A stretch of 64,000 nucleotides of DNA, taken from positions 434,001 to 498,000 of the forward strand of contig JABTUA010000001.1 in NCBI GenBank assembly GCA_015075635.1, written 5' to 3'. The translations under genes were made by a program, and so were the position numbers. The DNA comes from Polyangiaceae bacterium (GTDB lineage: Bacteria; Myxococcota_A; Polyangia; Polyangiales; Polyangiaceae). The notes below the pieces were generated by a model. That model was not told where the DNA came from. It searched no databases and saw only the letters and a list, made by a program, of their open reading frames with translations. Shown one piece after another: positions 8,943 to 17,295 of this stretch. Every line of letters begins with the position of its first letter. The stretch's first letter is position 1.

Positions 8943-9947
8943 ATGACTTACAAGCGCAAGCTCTTGGTTTGCGCAGCGGCGCTCGCGCTCGCTGCAGCGT
9001 GTACGAACGACTACGAGGAATTCGAGTTCGGGACCGGCGGCGGCGGCGGGCAAGGCAACACCGGCGGTAGCAACACCGGTGGGGGCGGCACGAGCGCAGG
9101 CGGCGCGGGCGGCGCGGGCAACACGGGTGGCACGGGCAACACCGGCGGCGCGGGCGGCGCGAGCGGCGGAACCACCAGCGGCGGCGGAACCACCAGCGGC
9201 GGCGGAACCACCAGCGGCGGCGGAACCACCAGCGGCGGCGGAACTACCAGCGGCGGCGGAACTACCAGCGGCGGCGCAGGCGGCACCACGGGCGGAACCG
9301 GCGGCGCGACCGGCGGAACGGGTGGTGCGGGCGGCACCACTGGCGGAGCCGGTGGCGCGAGCGGCGGAACCGGCGGCGCGAGCGGCGGAACCGGCGGCGC
9401 GACCGGCGGAACGGGTGGCGCGACCGGCGGAACCGGCGGCGCGACCGGCGGAACGGGTGGCGCAACGGGCGGAACCGGCGGCGCTACCGGTGGAACCGGC
9501 GGCGCAACGGGCGGAACCGGCGGCGCTACCGGTGGAACCGGCGGCGCTACCGGTGGAACCGGCGGCGCTACCGGCGGGACCGGCGGAGGCACCAGCGTCT
9601 GTCCCTCGGGTCAGCCCGCCAACAACTCGAACTGCTCGGCCCCGGGCGCGATGTGCGACTACGGCAACAACCAGTGCACGTGCTGGGGCGGAACCTGGCA
9701 CTGCAACCCGTGCCCGACGAGCCAGCCGAGCGAGGGCTCGAACTGCGGCACCTTCGGCTATGCCTGCAACTACGGCAACAACGCCTGTGGTTGCTCGTTC
9801 GGATCCACCGACTGGGCGTGCCTCACCTGCCCGACGACGAAGCCCACGGACGAGAGCGCGTGCAACGATCAGAGCGCGATCTGTGCCTACCAGGGCTCGT
9901 TCTGCCGCTGTCGCTGGGACAACGGGCTGAAGTGGGACTGCCCGTAG
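8943..9947 (+). CDS. Secreted lipoprotein with long Gly-Thr-Ser repeat linker and three Cys-rich modules
   Basis: The start at ATG 8943 gives a signal peptide with lipobox ALAAAC. The region from about residue 25 to 218 is low-complexity Gly/Thr/Ala/Ser made of six-residue units (GGTTSG, then GGTGGA). The C-terminal 115 residues contain three tandem modules of the pattern CPxxxPxxxSxC...CxYGNNxCxCxxGxxxWxC, likely small disulfide-bonded domains. The DNA of the linker is an 18-bp-period tandem repeat and so is likely to vary in length between strains. No enzymatic motif is visible. A cell-surface structural or adhesive role is plausible but unproven. Confidence 0.78.
   Translation: MTYKRKLLVCAAALALAAACTNDYEEFEFGTGGGGGQGNTGGSNTGGGGTSAGGAGGAGNTGGTGNTGGAGGASGGTTSGGGTTSGGGTTSGGGTTSGGGTTSGGGTTSGGAGGTTGGTGGATGGTGGAGGTTGGAGGASGGTGGASGGTGGATGGTGGATGGTGGATGGTGGATGGTGGATGGTGGATGGTGGATGGTGGATGGTGGATGGTGGGTSVCPSGQPANNSNCSAPGAMCDYGNNQCTCWGGTWHCNPCPTSQPSEGSNCGTFGYACNYGNNACGCSFGSTDWACLTCPTTKPTDESACNDQSAICAYQGSFCRCRWDNGLKWDCP
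9166..9593 (+). repeat. 18-bp-period coding tandem repeat (Gly-Thr-rich linker)
   Basis: The DNA repeats units related to GGCGGAACCACCAGCGGC and then GGCGGAACCGGCGGCGCGAC with a period of 18 bp, so every unit adds six residues and the frame is never lost. Small synonymous differences between units argue for expansion followed by drift. It lies inside the lipoprotein gene and encodes its flexible linker. Confidence 0.85.
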
Positions 9948-9991
9948 ATCATGATCGCAAATTTTGCCTGACGCGAGCGGCCGCGTCTTTC

Positions 9992-10011
9992 GCTGCGCCA
10001 AAGTGCGCAGC
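9992..10011. other. Stem-loop upstream of the M20 peptidase gene
   Basis: The sequence GCTGCGC, six bases, then GCGCAGC forms a 7-bp stem 12 nt before the ATG at 10023. It is followed by a second short inverted repeat (GGCTAG at 10016-10021 with CTAGCC at 10035-10040) that would enclose both candidate start codons. It could act as a terminator for the upstream lipoprotein gene or as a translational control element. There is no T-tract, so the assignment is weak. Confidence 0.3.
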
Positions 10012-10022
10012 ACGGGGCTAGT

Positions 10023-11411
10023 ATGCGCCCCATGCTAGCCGGCTTGGATCCAAAGGCACTGGACCGTTTCGTGAGCCGCGCGCGCCCGGAGTTCGAGTCC
10101 GAGCTCAGGCGCCTCGTCGAGATCCCCACGATCAGCATGGCGCCGGAGCACAAGGCGGACATCCTGCGCGGCGCCGAGGCAGCTGCGAAGGCGGTAGTGC
10201 AGCGGGGCGGCACGGCGGAGGTGCTCGAGACTCGCGGCAACCCGGTGGTGATTGGGCGCTTCACCAGCGATCCCAAGCACCCCACGGTGACCATCTACAA
10301 CCACCTGGACGTGCAACCCGCCGAACGCGAGGAGTGGAAGCGAGAGCCTTTCCGCATGTCGATCGAGGGCGACCGCTACTACGCGCGAGGCGCCACCGAC
10401 GACAAGGGTCCGGCGCTCTCGGTGTTGTTCGCTGCGGCTCACGCGCGAGACTCCGGGCTGCCCGTCAACATCCAGTTCCTCTGGGAGCTCGAGGAAGAGA
10501 TCGGCAGCCCCAACTTCGACGGCTTCCTGAAGAAGCACGCCAAGAGCCTGCGGAGCGACGTCGTCGTCGTGTCCGACACCGTGTGGCTCGCGCCCGGAAA
10601 GCCGGCGATCTCGAGCGGGCTGCGCGGGCTTCAAGGCGCGACGCTGCGCCTCGAGACCGGGACCCAAGACGTCCACTCCGGACTCACGGGCGGCGCCGCA
10701 CGGAATCCCATGGTCGAGCTGGCGAACGTGATCGCCGCGCTCCAGGACGGCGGCACCGGCAAGGTCCAGATCAAAGGGTTCTACGACGACGTGGTGAAGC
10801 CTTCGAAGGCGGAGCTCGCTTCGTTCGCCGCCTCCGGCTTCTCGGTGTCCCGCTTCAAGAAGGTCTACGGGCTGAAGTCGCTGCGCGCTTCGGATCCGCT
10901 CGAGGTGATGCAGGCCATCTGGTCGCGCCCGACCCTCGAGCTGCACGGCATCGCCGGCGGCTACCAAGGCCCCGGTATCAAGACCGTGGTGCCCCCCTTC
11001 GCCGAGGCCAAGGTCAGCTTGCGGTTGGTGCCGAACCAGACTCCAGCGAAGGCCCTCGCGCTGCTCACCCGAGAGGTCAAACGCCTGAACCCGGACGTCG
11101 TGGTCACCGGGCAGAGCGCGCTCGCTCCATTCCGGGGCGAGACGACAGGACCGCTCGCGGCCGCCGCCGCCCAGGCGCTGCGCTTCGGCTTCCGAAAGAA
11201 GCCGGTGTTCGTCCGCGAAGGCGGCAGCATCGGCGCCGTCGTGACCATGCAGCGGCACCTCTCCTGCCCCATCCAGTTCGTCGGGCTCTCGCTGCCCGAT
11301 CATGGCTACCACGCCCCGAACGAGTATTTCGACTGGGGACAGGCCTCGGGCGGAATGAAGACGTTCGCCAAGTATTTCGAGCTCGTGCCGGCAGCTCTCG
11401 GAGCGCGCTGA
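10023..11411 (+). CDS. M20 family metallopeptidase (dipeptidase-like)
   Basis: The 462-residue protein has the full set of M20 zinc-peptidase motifs. These are YNHLDVQP with the first metal His and catalytic Asp, GATDDKG with the bridging Asp, LEEEIGS with the general-base and metal Glu, VSDT with the next metal Asp, and the final metal His in LPDHGYHAPNE. The length fits the dipeptidase subgroup with a central dimerisation lid domain (about 200-330). No signal peptide is present, so it acts in the cytoplasm, probably in peptide turnover. Two in-frame ATG codons (10023 and 10032) are possible. Confidence 0.92.
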   Translation: MRPMLAGLDPKALDRFVSRARPEFESELRRLVEIPTISMAPEHKADILRGAEAAAKAVVQRGGTAEVLETRGNPVVIGRFTSDPKHPTVTIYNHLDVQPAEREEWKREPFRMSIEGDRYYARGATDDKGPALSVLFAAAHARDSGLPVNIQFLWELEEEIGSPNFDGFLKKHAKSLRSDVVVVSDTVWLAPGKPAISSGLRGLQGATLRLETGTQDVHSGLTGGAARNPMVELANVIAALQDGGTGKVQIKGFYDDVVKPSKAELASFAASGFSVSRFKKVYGLKSLRASDPLEVMQAIWSRPTLELHGIAGGYQGPGIKTVVPPFAEAKVSLRLVPNQTPAKALALLTREVKRLNPDVVVTGQSALAPFRGETTGPLAAAAAQALRFGFRKKPVFVREGGSIGAVVTMQRHLSCPIQFVGLSLPDHGYHAPNEYFDWGQASGGMKTFAKYFELVPAALGAR

Positions 11412-11436
11412 CGGAGCTCTCGCGAGAGGGGCGAGG

Positions 11437-13917
11437 TTGGGACGACCAGAGCACGGAGAGCCGGACGCGCGTGCTCGGGGGCGCGTCGGAAGCGAGATTG
11501 CTCCCGGCCTGCGCCTCGACCGGCTGCTCGGCGTGGGCGACCTGGGCGCGGTCTACGCCGCCGACGGCCATCCCCGCGGGAAGATCGCCGTCAAAGTCTT
11601 CCATCCCGATCTCTCGACCCACATCAAGAGAGAGCTCTTGCGCTCGCTGGAGCAGGCCGCCCAGGTCGGCCACCCACGCGCCGTCGCTCCCCTAGAAGTC
11701 CTGGAGCTCGCGGACGGGTACGCGATCGCCACGCGCCTGATCGGCGGCGAGAGCGCGGCGGCGCTCCATGCACGCCGGCGCGGTCGCATCCCGCCGTCCG
11801 AGGCGCTGCGCATCAGCTGCGACGCGCTGGAGCTGATCGGAACGGCGCACGCTCACGGGGTCCGTCACGGCGCGCTCTCGCTCTCTCATCTGCTGCTCGA
11901 CGACGCTGGCTCGACGCATCTGCTCGGATTCGGGGAGGCACGTCTCAGGGCCGAGCTCGGCCTGGTCCCGGAGCGGAGCTTCACCGCTCCGTGGCACGAT
12001 CCGCGGACGCCGAATGAAGGCGCGGACCTCTGGGCGATCGCGGCGCTTTTGTTCGTGCTGTCCAGCGGCGTCTTTCCGCGCGACAACGCGGGCAAGCAGC
12101 GTTCGCTCGCCAGCGTCACCAAACACGCGCCGGACGCTCTGATCCAGCTGACCGAGCGCGCGATGTCGACGCAGCCCGAGCGGAGGTTTCGCGACGCCGG
12201 GACCATGCTGGCGGCGTTTCGCCAGGTCGCGCACACGCGCGAGGTCCAGTACGCGCACCCGCTGGGCAGCGCGCTCGCGGCGGAGTCTGGCAGCCACGCT
12301 TGGTTCGATCCGGCCCGCGTCACGCAGCCCCCGCCAATGGATCCGGGGTGGAGCTCGACACCCCCGGCGAGCCCCCACCTGACGCCGCCTTCGCGTCCGG
12401 CATCGCTGCCACCGGAGACTCCGCGCTCGCGTTTGGTCCCGACGCTGCCTCCGGTCGAGGACGCGCCGGCCATCTCCGAGAAGCCTCCCGCGCTGCAAGT
12501 GGACGTCGTTGGCTCGGCACCCCGCGGCACCACGCCACCCAGCGGTGTGGCGCCGGCGCAGGCGGGTCCCGAGCGCCGCCGCCCCGTGCTCCTGGCAGAG
12601 CAAGATCCTTTGGCCTCCTACGACGGCGCCGACCGCGACGCGCTCTCCGCCGAGAGAGACCGGCTGGTAGCGCTGTCCGCCTTCGACTCGGCGCTGTCGC
12701 TGGAAGAGGCCTGGAAGGCGGCCCGGAGCTCGCCTGCGTCGACGGAGCGATTCCAAGACTTGGTCGCCGGCGTCACGCGAGCGCTCGCTGGGGACGACGG
12801 CGTCAGCGACCTGGCTCTGGAGCTCGCCGCGCTCCGCGCGCCGGATCCGGAGCGACTGGTCCACGTGACCGCCAGCTCGCTCGAAGGCCCCGCCCTCGGT
12901 CCGACGCTGGAAGCCTTCGGTCCGGCGCTGCGCGAGCACGTCCAGAGCACGCTGGAGCACGAGCCGCACACGACGCTGCGTTTGCTCCGTTTGCTGCACG
13001 ACCGCGTCCGCGCGCCGAAGAGCATGCTGGCCGCCGAGCGCGGCCGAGTGCTCGAGGCCGTCGCCGTCCCGGGGGTGGTGCGCGCCCTGTACGCACGGCT
13101 CGGTGCCCACGTCTCCGATGCCCACGCGCTGGAGTCGCTGACGTCGCTCTTGCCCGCGCTCGGGCCTACCTTTGCTGCCGAGCTCGCCGTGGCGTTGCCG
13201 CAGATCTCGGACATGTCGCTCCAGGCGCAGGTGCTCCATCACCTGGAGGCGGAGCTCTCCGGCCACGAAGCCTCGCTCGGCGAGCTGGCCAAGACCTCGG
13301 ACGCGCGGCTCGGCATCGAGATCGCGCGCATCCTGTCGCGCATCGACACGCTGGCGGCGCGAGACGCCCTGGCGATGGCGGCCGAGAGCCACCACGCCGT
13401 GGTGCGCATCGAAGCGCTGGGCCTCGGCGAAGGCGCCTCGAGCGAGCGGCTCCGGCGAGAGCTCAAGGCCCGACTGGAAGAGGCTTCGGGGACGGCGCGC
13501 ATCCAGACGCTGCGCGCGCTGGCGGACCACGAGGTGCGCGTCGCGGCGCCGTTCCTCGCGCTGCGACTGAGAGCCTCGAGCTTGGACTCGCTTCCGTTCG
13601 AAGAGCGCCGCTCGCTCTTCCACGCGCTCTCCGTGCTGGCGCCGGCCCGCGCGGAGAGCGTCGCCATCGAGCTCCTGGGACACAAGAAGCTGCTCAGCAC
13701 GGGCGCGCACGAGGAGACGCGAGCGCTGGCCGCGAGCACTCTGGGTGAGATCGCCAGCAGCCAGGAGGCGCTCGACGCGCTCGCCCACCACGCGGAGCGG
13801 CACTTCGGCACCAGCGATCGCGTGCGTCACGCCGCGCTCGCTGCCGCCGAGGCGGTGCGCGCGCGTCTGGCCTCGTCCGCACGCGAAACCCACGCGCCGG
13901 AGCGGAGGCGCAGGTGA
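11437..13917 (+). CDS. Pseudokinase with C-terminal HEAT-like helical repeats
   Basis: The N-terminal 265 residues follow the eukaryotic-type Ser/Thr kinase fold: glycine loop GVGDLGAVY, a lysine in AVKVF (about K53), and a subdomain IX-like DLWAIAALLF. The catalytic loop reads HGALSLSHLL (about H144) in place of HRDLKPxN, and the DFG position reads GFG (about 164), so the catalytic Asp, Asn and metal Asp are all missing. A Pro-rich linker (about 285-370) leads to a large alpha-helical region rich in Leu/Ala/Glu (about 390-820) that looks like HEAT or Armadillo repeats. The start is TTG 11437, 25 nt after the peptidase stop. The stop overlaps the next gene by 4 nt, so the two are probably made together. 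A scaffold role is inferred. Confidence 0.8.
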   Translation: MGRPEHGEPDARARGRVGSEIAPGLRLDRLLGVGDLGAVYAADGHPRGKIAVKVFHPDLSTHIKRELLRSLEQAAQVGHPRAVAPLEVLELADGYAIATRLIGGESAAALHARRRGRIPPSEALRISCDALELIGTAHAHGVRHGALSLSHLLLDDAGSTHLLGFGEARLRAELGLVPERSFTAPWHDPRTPNEGADLWAIAALLFVLSSGVFPRDNAGKQRSLASVTKHAPDALIQLTERAMSTQPERRFRDAGTMLAAFRQVAHTREVQYAHPLGSALAAESGSHAWFDPARVTQPPPMDPGWSSTPPASPHLTPPSRPASLPPETPRSRLVPTLPPVEDAPAISEKPPALQVDVVGSAPRGTTPPSGVAPAQAGPERRRPVLLAEQDPLASYDGADRDALSAERDRLVALSAFDSALSLEEAWKAARSSPASTERFQDLVAGVTRALAGDDGVSDLALELAALRAPDPERLVHVTASSLEGPALGPTLEAFGPALREHVQSTLEHEPHTTLRLLRLLHDRVRAPKSMLAAERGRVLEAVAVPGVVRALYARLGAHVSDAHALESLTSLLPALGPTFAAELAVALPQISDMSLQAQVLHHLEAELSGHEASLGELAKTSDARLGIEIARILSRIDTLAARDALAMAAESHHAVVRIEALGLGEGASSERLRRELKARLEEASGTARIQTLRALADHEVRVAAPFLALRLRASSLDSLPFEERRSLFHALSVLAPARAESVAIELLGHKKLLSTGAHEETRALAASTLGEIASSQEALDALAHHAERHFGTSDRVRHAALAAAEAVRARLASSARETHAPERRRR

Positions 13918-14870
13918 GCGAGGAGGGCGACAGCGTGGTTCCCGATGGCGTCGCCGACGGCGCGTTGGCCCTGGAGCTCTACGCCGCCGCAGTCGTCGCG
14001 ACCCGGCGCTGCTACGCCGCGCTCGCGCAGGCCAACCCTCCCATGGCGGAGCTCGAGCACGTCGCCGCGTGCGTCGCACGCTCCGCGTCGAACCCGGCGC
14101 TCGCGATCACCGTGGCGCTGGCGGCAGCGGCGCGCGACGACGCGGCGCTGGCGGTCCAGTCCGCGTGCCTGGCCGTGCGCGTCGCGCGTCGGGCGTCCAC
14201 GCGCGAGCAGGACCTGACCGGGATGGCGCTGGCTGCGCTCCTCGTGGACTCGGGACGCGTTCGACTGGCGACCGCCTCGGCGATCGATCTGGACGTGTTC
14301 AGCGAGCTGCCCGACTCGCTGAACCACCTGGCCCCCGCGGCCACCGCTGCCCTGGCCGTGGGCGGCGAGCGCTCGCCGCTCAGGGAAGCGGCCGCGCTCA
14401 CCGCCTTCGAGGTCGCCTGGCTCGAGCGACCACGGCTCGGCGCGCTGTACCAAGGGGAGCACGAGCCGCGGCTCTCGTCGCGCGTGCTGCTCGCGTGTCG
14501 CGCTCTCCTCATGCGCACGGCGCCCAGGACCTACGACGCGGAGCTGTCACCGTTCGACGCCCTCCGCGAGCTCGCGTCGAAGCCCGGCGCGGACACCGTC
14601 GCCGTGCGGCTCCTGGCGGACGCGATCGGCTACGTTCCGGTCGGGACGGTGGTCGAGCTCGCGAGCGGTGCCTGGGGCGTGGCGGGCCCTCAGCCGGCCG
14701 CGGAGCCCGGCCGGCCCGTGCTCTTTGGCCTAGTCGATGCCCGGGGAGCCATCCCCGGTCGCCCGTCGGAGCTCGATGAACGCGAGATCGTCCGGGTGAT
14801 CACGCCAAAAAGGGCCCATTTCAACCCGGCCTTCCCGCTGGTCGCCGCGCGGAGCCCGGCCGCGAAATAA
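13914..14870 (+). CDS. Degenerate HD-GYP-like protein lacking catalytic residues
   Basis: I recognise an HD-GYP framework without its active site. LAALLVDSGRVRL (V at about 111, D112) aligns with the family's aALLHDiGKvg, with the metal His replaced by Val. LSSRVLLACRALLMRTAPRTYDAELSPFDALREL matches the later helices. YVPVGTVVELASGAWGVA matches the C-terminal yPvGtlVrLsdG strand that follows many HD-GYP domains. No HHE or GYP signature is left, so hydrolysis of cyclic-di-GMP is unlikely. The start is GTG 13914, overlapping the pseudokinase by 4 nt (GTGA). The pairing of a pseudokinase with a pseudo-phosphodiesterase suggests a regulatory complex, which is inference. Confidence 0.62.
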   Translation: MSEEGDSVVPDGVADGALALELYAAAVVATRRCYAALAQANPPMAELEHVAACVARSASNPALAITVALAAAARDDAALAVQSACLAVRVARRASTREQDLTGMALAALLVDSGRVRLATASAIDLDVFSELPDSLNHLAPAATAALAVGGERSPLREAAALTAFEVAWLERPRLGALYQGEHEPRLSSRVLLACRALLMRTAPRTYDAELSPFDALRELASKPGADTVAVRLLADAIGYVPVGTVVELASGAWGVAGPQPAAEPGRPVLFGLVDARGAIPGRPSELDEREIVRVITPKRAHFNPAFPLVAARSPAAK

Positions 14871-14901
14871 TCCGAGCCCGAGCCGCGAAAGAAGGGCGAG
14901 G

Positions 14902-15489
14902 ATGCTCGCCGTCCGGATGGCACCGACCGAGGCCCGAAGGGGACTTCCTGCGCCAGCCGGCGACCTCGGGATCCGGGCCGAAGAGCTCCGCCCCCTGGTA
15001 CGCGCCGTGGCGGCGAGCGTCCTTCGCGAGAGCCGCATGCACCCGGACGTCGAAGACTGCACGAACGAAACGCTGAAGCGCGCGCTGGAGGGCCAGGAGC
15101 GCTTGCGCCCCGGTGAACCGTTGCGTCCCTGGCTGCTGGGCATCGCGCGCCATGTCGCGCTCGACGCGGTCAGGGTCCGAGCCCGCGCGCGCGCGCGCAT
15201 CGCCCAGCCCACGCCGGACGGCGACGACCCGCTGGACCGGGTCCCGGACTCCACTCCGGGAGTGGACGTGCGACTCGAGCGCGCGCGACGTTTGGCCTCC
15301 ATCCGGGCGGCGATGGCCGAGCTGCCGGAGGAGCACCGGCGCGCCATCGAGATGTTCCACCTTGACGGCCTCGCCTACCGCGAGATCGCCGCCAAGCTCG
15401 ACGTGCCCATCGGCACGGTCTGCACCTGGATCTCGCGCGCTCGGCGCGCCATCGCCGACGCCCTGGGGGACGAAGGGAACTTCGCATGA
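14902..15489 (+). CDS. ECF-type RNA polymerase sigma factor
   Basis: The 195-residue protein has sigma region 2 around VEDCTNETLKRALEGQ...PWLLGIARHVALDAVR and region 4 around LPEEHRRAIEMFHLDGLAYREIAAKLDVPIGTVCTWISRAR, with the usual helix-turn-helix. It directs RNA polymerase to a stress or envelope regulon. ATG 14902 has a purine-rich GGGCGAGG upstream; ATG 14917 is an alternative. The stop overlaps the anti-sigma gene by 4 nt, the normal arrangement for a sigma/anti-sigma pair. Confidence 0.92.
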   Translation: MLAVRMAPTEARRGLPAPAGDLGIRAEELRPLVRAVAASVLRESRMHPDVEDCTNETLKRALEGQERLRPGEPLRPWLLGIARHVALDAVRVRARARARIAQPTPDGDDPLDRVPDSTPGVDVRLERARRLASIRAAMAELPEEHRRAIEMFHLDGLAYREIAAKLDVPIGTVCTWISRARRAIADALGDEGNFA

Positions 15490-16004
15490 GAAGCGACGAC
15501 CGACTCTCGGACCAAGTGCTCTGGCAGTCCGACGGACACCTGAGCGAGCTCGCGCTGACCGCGTTCGCCGACGGCGAGCGCGCGCTTCTATCGGCAGCGG
15601 CGGAGGAGCACGCCGAGGGTTGCGACGCCTGCACCGCGCGGCTCGGGCAGCTCGCGCTGCTCAGCGTCTCCGTCTCGGAGGCCTTGCTCGAGAACCCGTT
15701 GCCGGTGCGCGCCCCGGAGCCCTTCCCGGCCTGGGCGGTCGTGGTCGGCCTGGTGCTGGCCGGTGTCGGCGCTGTCCCCGCGCTCTGGGACCTGCCGCTC
15801 TGGCTCACCGAGCTTCCCCGCGCGCTGGTCCAGAGCACGCCGATCGCGCTCCGCGTGCTCGGCTCGTTGATCAAAGCCGCGTCGAACGCGGGTCCGTCGC
15901 TGCTCGTGGTCTGGGTGGCCGCGACGCTGGTGCTCGGTTCGTTGGGTTTCTTGGTCGCGCGCCAGGTGCCGCGCCGCACGGAGTGGAAGGGAGCACGCGC
16001 ATGA
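15486..16004 (+). CDS. Membrane-anchored zinc-finger anti-sigma factor
   Basis: The N-terminal cytoplasmic part has the ZAS-type motif HAEGCDAC (His-x3-Cys-x2-Cys) following LTAFADGERALLSAAAEE, as in anti-ECF sigma factors. Two or three hydrophobic segments follow (about 75-95 and 135-160), so it sits in the inner membrane. It should hold the upstream sigma factor inactive until an envelope signal arrives. Start and stop codons overlap both neighbours by 4 nt. Confidence 0.87.
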   Translation: MRSDDRLSDQVLWQSDGHLSELALTAFADGERALLSAAAEEHAEGCDACTARLGQLALLSVSVSEALLENPLPVRAPEPFPAWAVVVGLVLAGVGAVPALWDLPLWLTELPRALVQSTPIALRVLGSLIKAASNAGPSLLVVWVAATLVLGSLGFLVARQVPRRTEWKGARA

Positions 16005-17272
16005 ATTCTCGTCGAGTCCTCACCGCTGTCGCCGTCCTGTGTCTGGCCGGCACCGCCGGCGCCGAGGTGTTGCGCGAGGGCAACTGGCCCGCAGACGAGC
16101 CCAAGGTCTCGCTCTCGGTCAAGGAGCTGCCCCGGGCAGAGGCCGTGAAGCGCCTGGCCCAGAAGGCGGGCTGGAGCGTGGTGATCGAGTCACCGCCGTC
16201 GGCGCCGGTGGACGTGGAGGTCAAGGACCAACCGGCGGACAAGGTGCTCGAGCTGCTCTTGTCCGACGCGCGCTACGTGGCCAAGCGCGACGGCAAGCTG
16301 ATCTCCATCGCGCGCGCCGCCGACGCGCCGGCGCCGGAGCCCACCGTGACCGCCATGGCGGAGCCCGCCCCCGCCCCGAGCGCCGCGGCCGCGCCGGCGC
16401 CGAGCCAAGCGCCGCCGGCCGCCAAGGTCGAGGTCGACGAGTCGAAGGCCGAAGATCGCGTCGTGACCGGCGGTAGCACCCGAGTCGAAGCCGGCGAGGT
16501 CGTCCACGATCTGGTGGTGATGGGCGGGTCCGCCGAGGTGCACGGAGTCGTTACCGGCGACGTGTCGGTGATGGGCGGCTCCGTGGTGGTGAAGAAGGGC
16601 GCGCGGGTGAAGGGCGACGTCAGCGTGGTCGGCGGGTCCTTCGATGCCGAAGACGGCGCCGAGGTCGAAGGCAAGGTCGACGTCGTCGGGGGCAAGGCCC
16701 GCCGCGGCGACGGCAACATCGGCATCCAGCTCGGCCGCGGCGACCGCGACAAGAGGCCGACGTTCGTCGATCGCGTCAGCGACTTCGGCGGCAGCGTCAC
16801 GCGCACCGCGCTCCTGTTCGTGTTCGGCACGGTGCTCCTGGCGCTGGCGACCGGTCGCATGGACGCCATGCAGGGCGAGGTAGCCGCTCGCCCCATGCGG
16901 ACGTTCGCGCTCGGCATCGTCGGCTCGCTGGTCGCCGCGCTCGCCTTCCTGGCCCTGTGCGTGACCGTCATCGGCATCCCGATCGCCATCGTCGCGCTCC
17001 TGCTCGGCGTGATCGGCGCCTACGCCGGCATCTGCGCCACGCTGACCACCATCGGCGCCGCGCTCGCCCACCACAAGAGCAAGAGCCCCTACGTTCACCT
17101 GGCCGTCGGCTGCGTCGTGTTCCTGATCGCGTCCTGGCTGCCGTGGATCGGCGGCTTCGTGACGGCGGGGGTGGTGCTCGTCGGCATCGGCGCGCTGATC
17201 GCCACGCGCGGGGCCGGCTTCTTCCCCAAGAAGGTGAAGAACGAGGGCCCCTACCGCACCGCCGCAGCCTGA
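16001..17272 (+). CDS. Envelope protein with STN-like domain, bactofilin-like beta-helix and C-terminal membrane segments
   Basis: The start at ATG 16001 overlaps the anti-sigma gene by 4 nt and gives a signal peptide ending TAGAE. Residues about 30-105 look like a secretin/TonB short N-terminal (STN) domain (VKELPRAEAVKRLAQKAGW...VEVKDQPADKVLELLLSDA). After an Ala/Pro linker, residues about 155-235 repeat VVxGGSxxVxxGxxVxGDVSVxGGS, the rung pattern of a bactofilin or polymer-forming beta-helix. The C-terminal 150 residues hold four hydrophobic segments. A secreted N-terminus with a beta-helix joined to membrane helices is unusual. Its position makes it the likely target or effector of the sigma/anti-sigma pair. 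Confidence 0.75.
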   Translation: MNSRRVLTAVAVLCLAGTAGAEVLREGNWPADEPKVSLSVKELPRAEAVKRLAQKAGWSVVIESPPSAPVDVEVKDQPADKVLELLLSDARYVAKRDGKLISIARAADAPAPEPTVTAMAEPAPAPSAAAAPAPSQAPPAAKVEVDESKAEDRVVTGGSTRVEAGEVVHDLVVMGGSAEVHGVVTGDVSVMGGSVVVKKGARVKGDVSVVGGSFDAEDGAEVEGKVDVVGGKARRGDGNIGIQLGRGDRDKRPTFVDRVSDFGGSVTRTALLFVFGTVLLALATGRMDAMQGEVAARPMRTFALGIVGSLVAALAFLALCVTVIGIPIAIVALLLGVIGAYAGICATLTTIGAALAHHKSKSPYVHLAVGCVVFLIASWLPWIGGFVTAGVVLVGIGALIATRGAGFFPKKVKNEGPYRTAAA

Positions 17273-17295
17273 GCCGTGCTACGACTCGGCGCCGC

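Noticed and set aside
9166..9593. CRISPR-like regular repeats
   Set aside because: The period is 18 bp with no unique spacers, and the repeat is in frame inside a lipoprotein gene.
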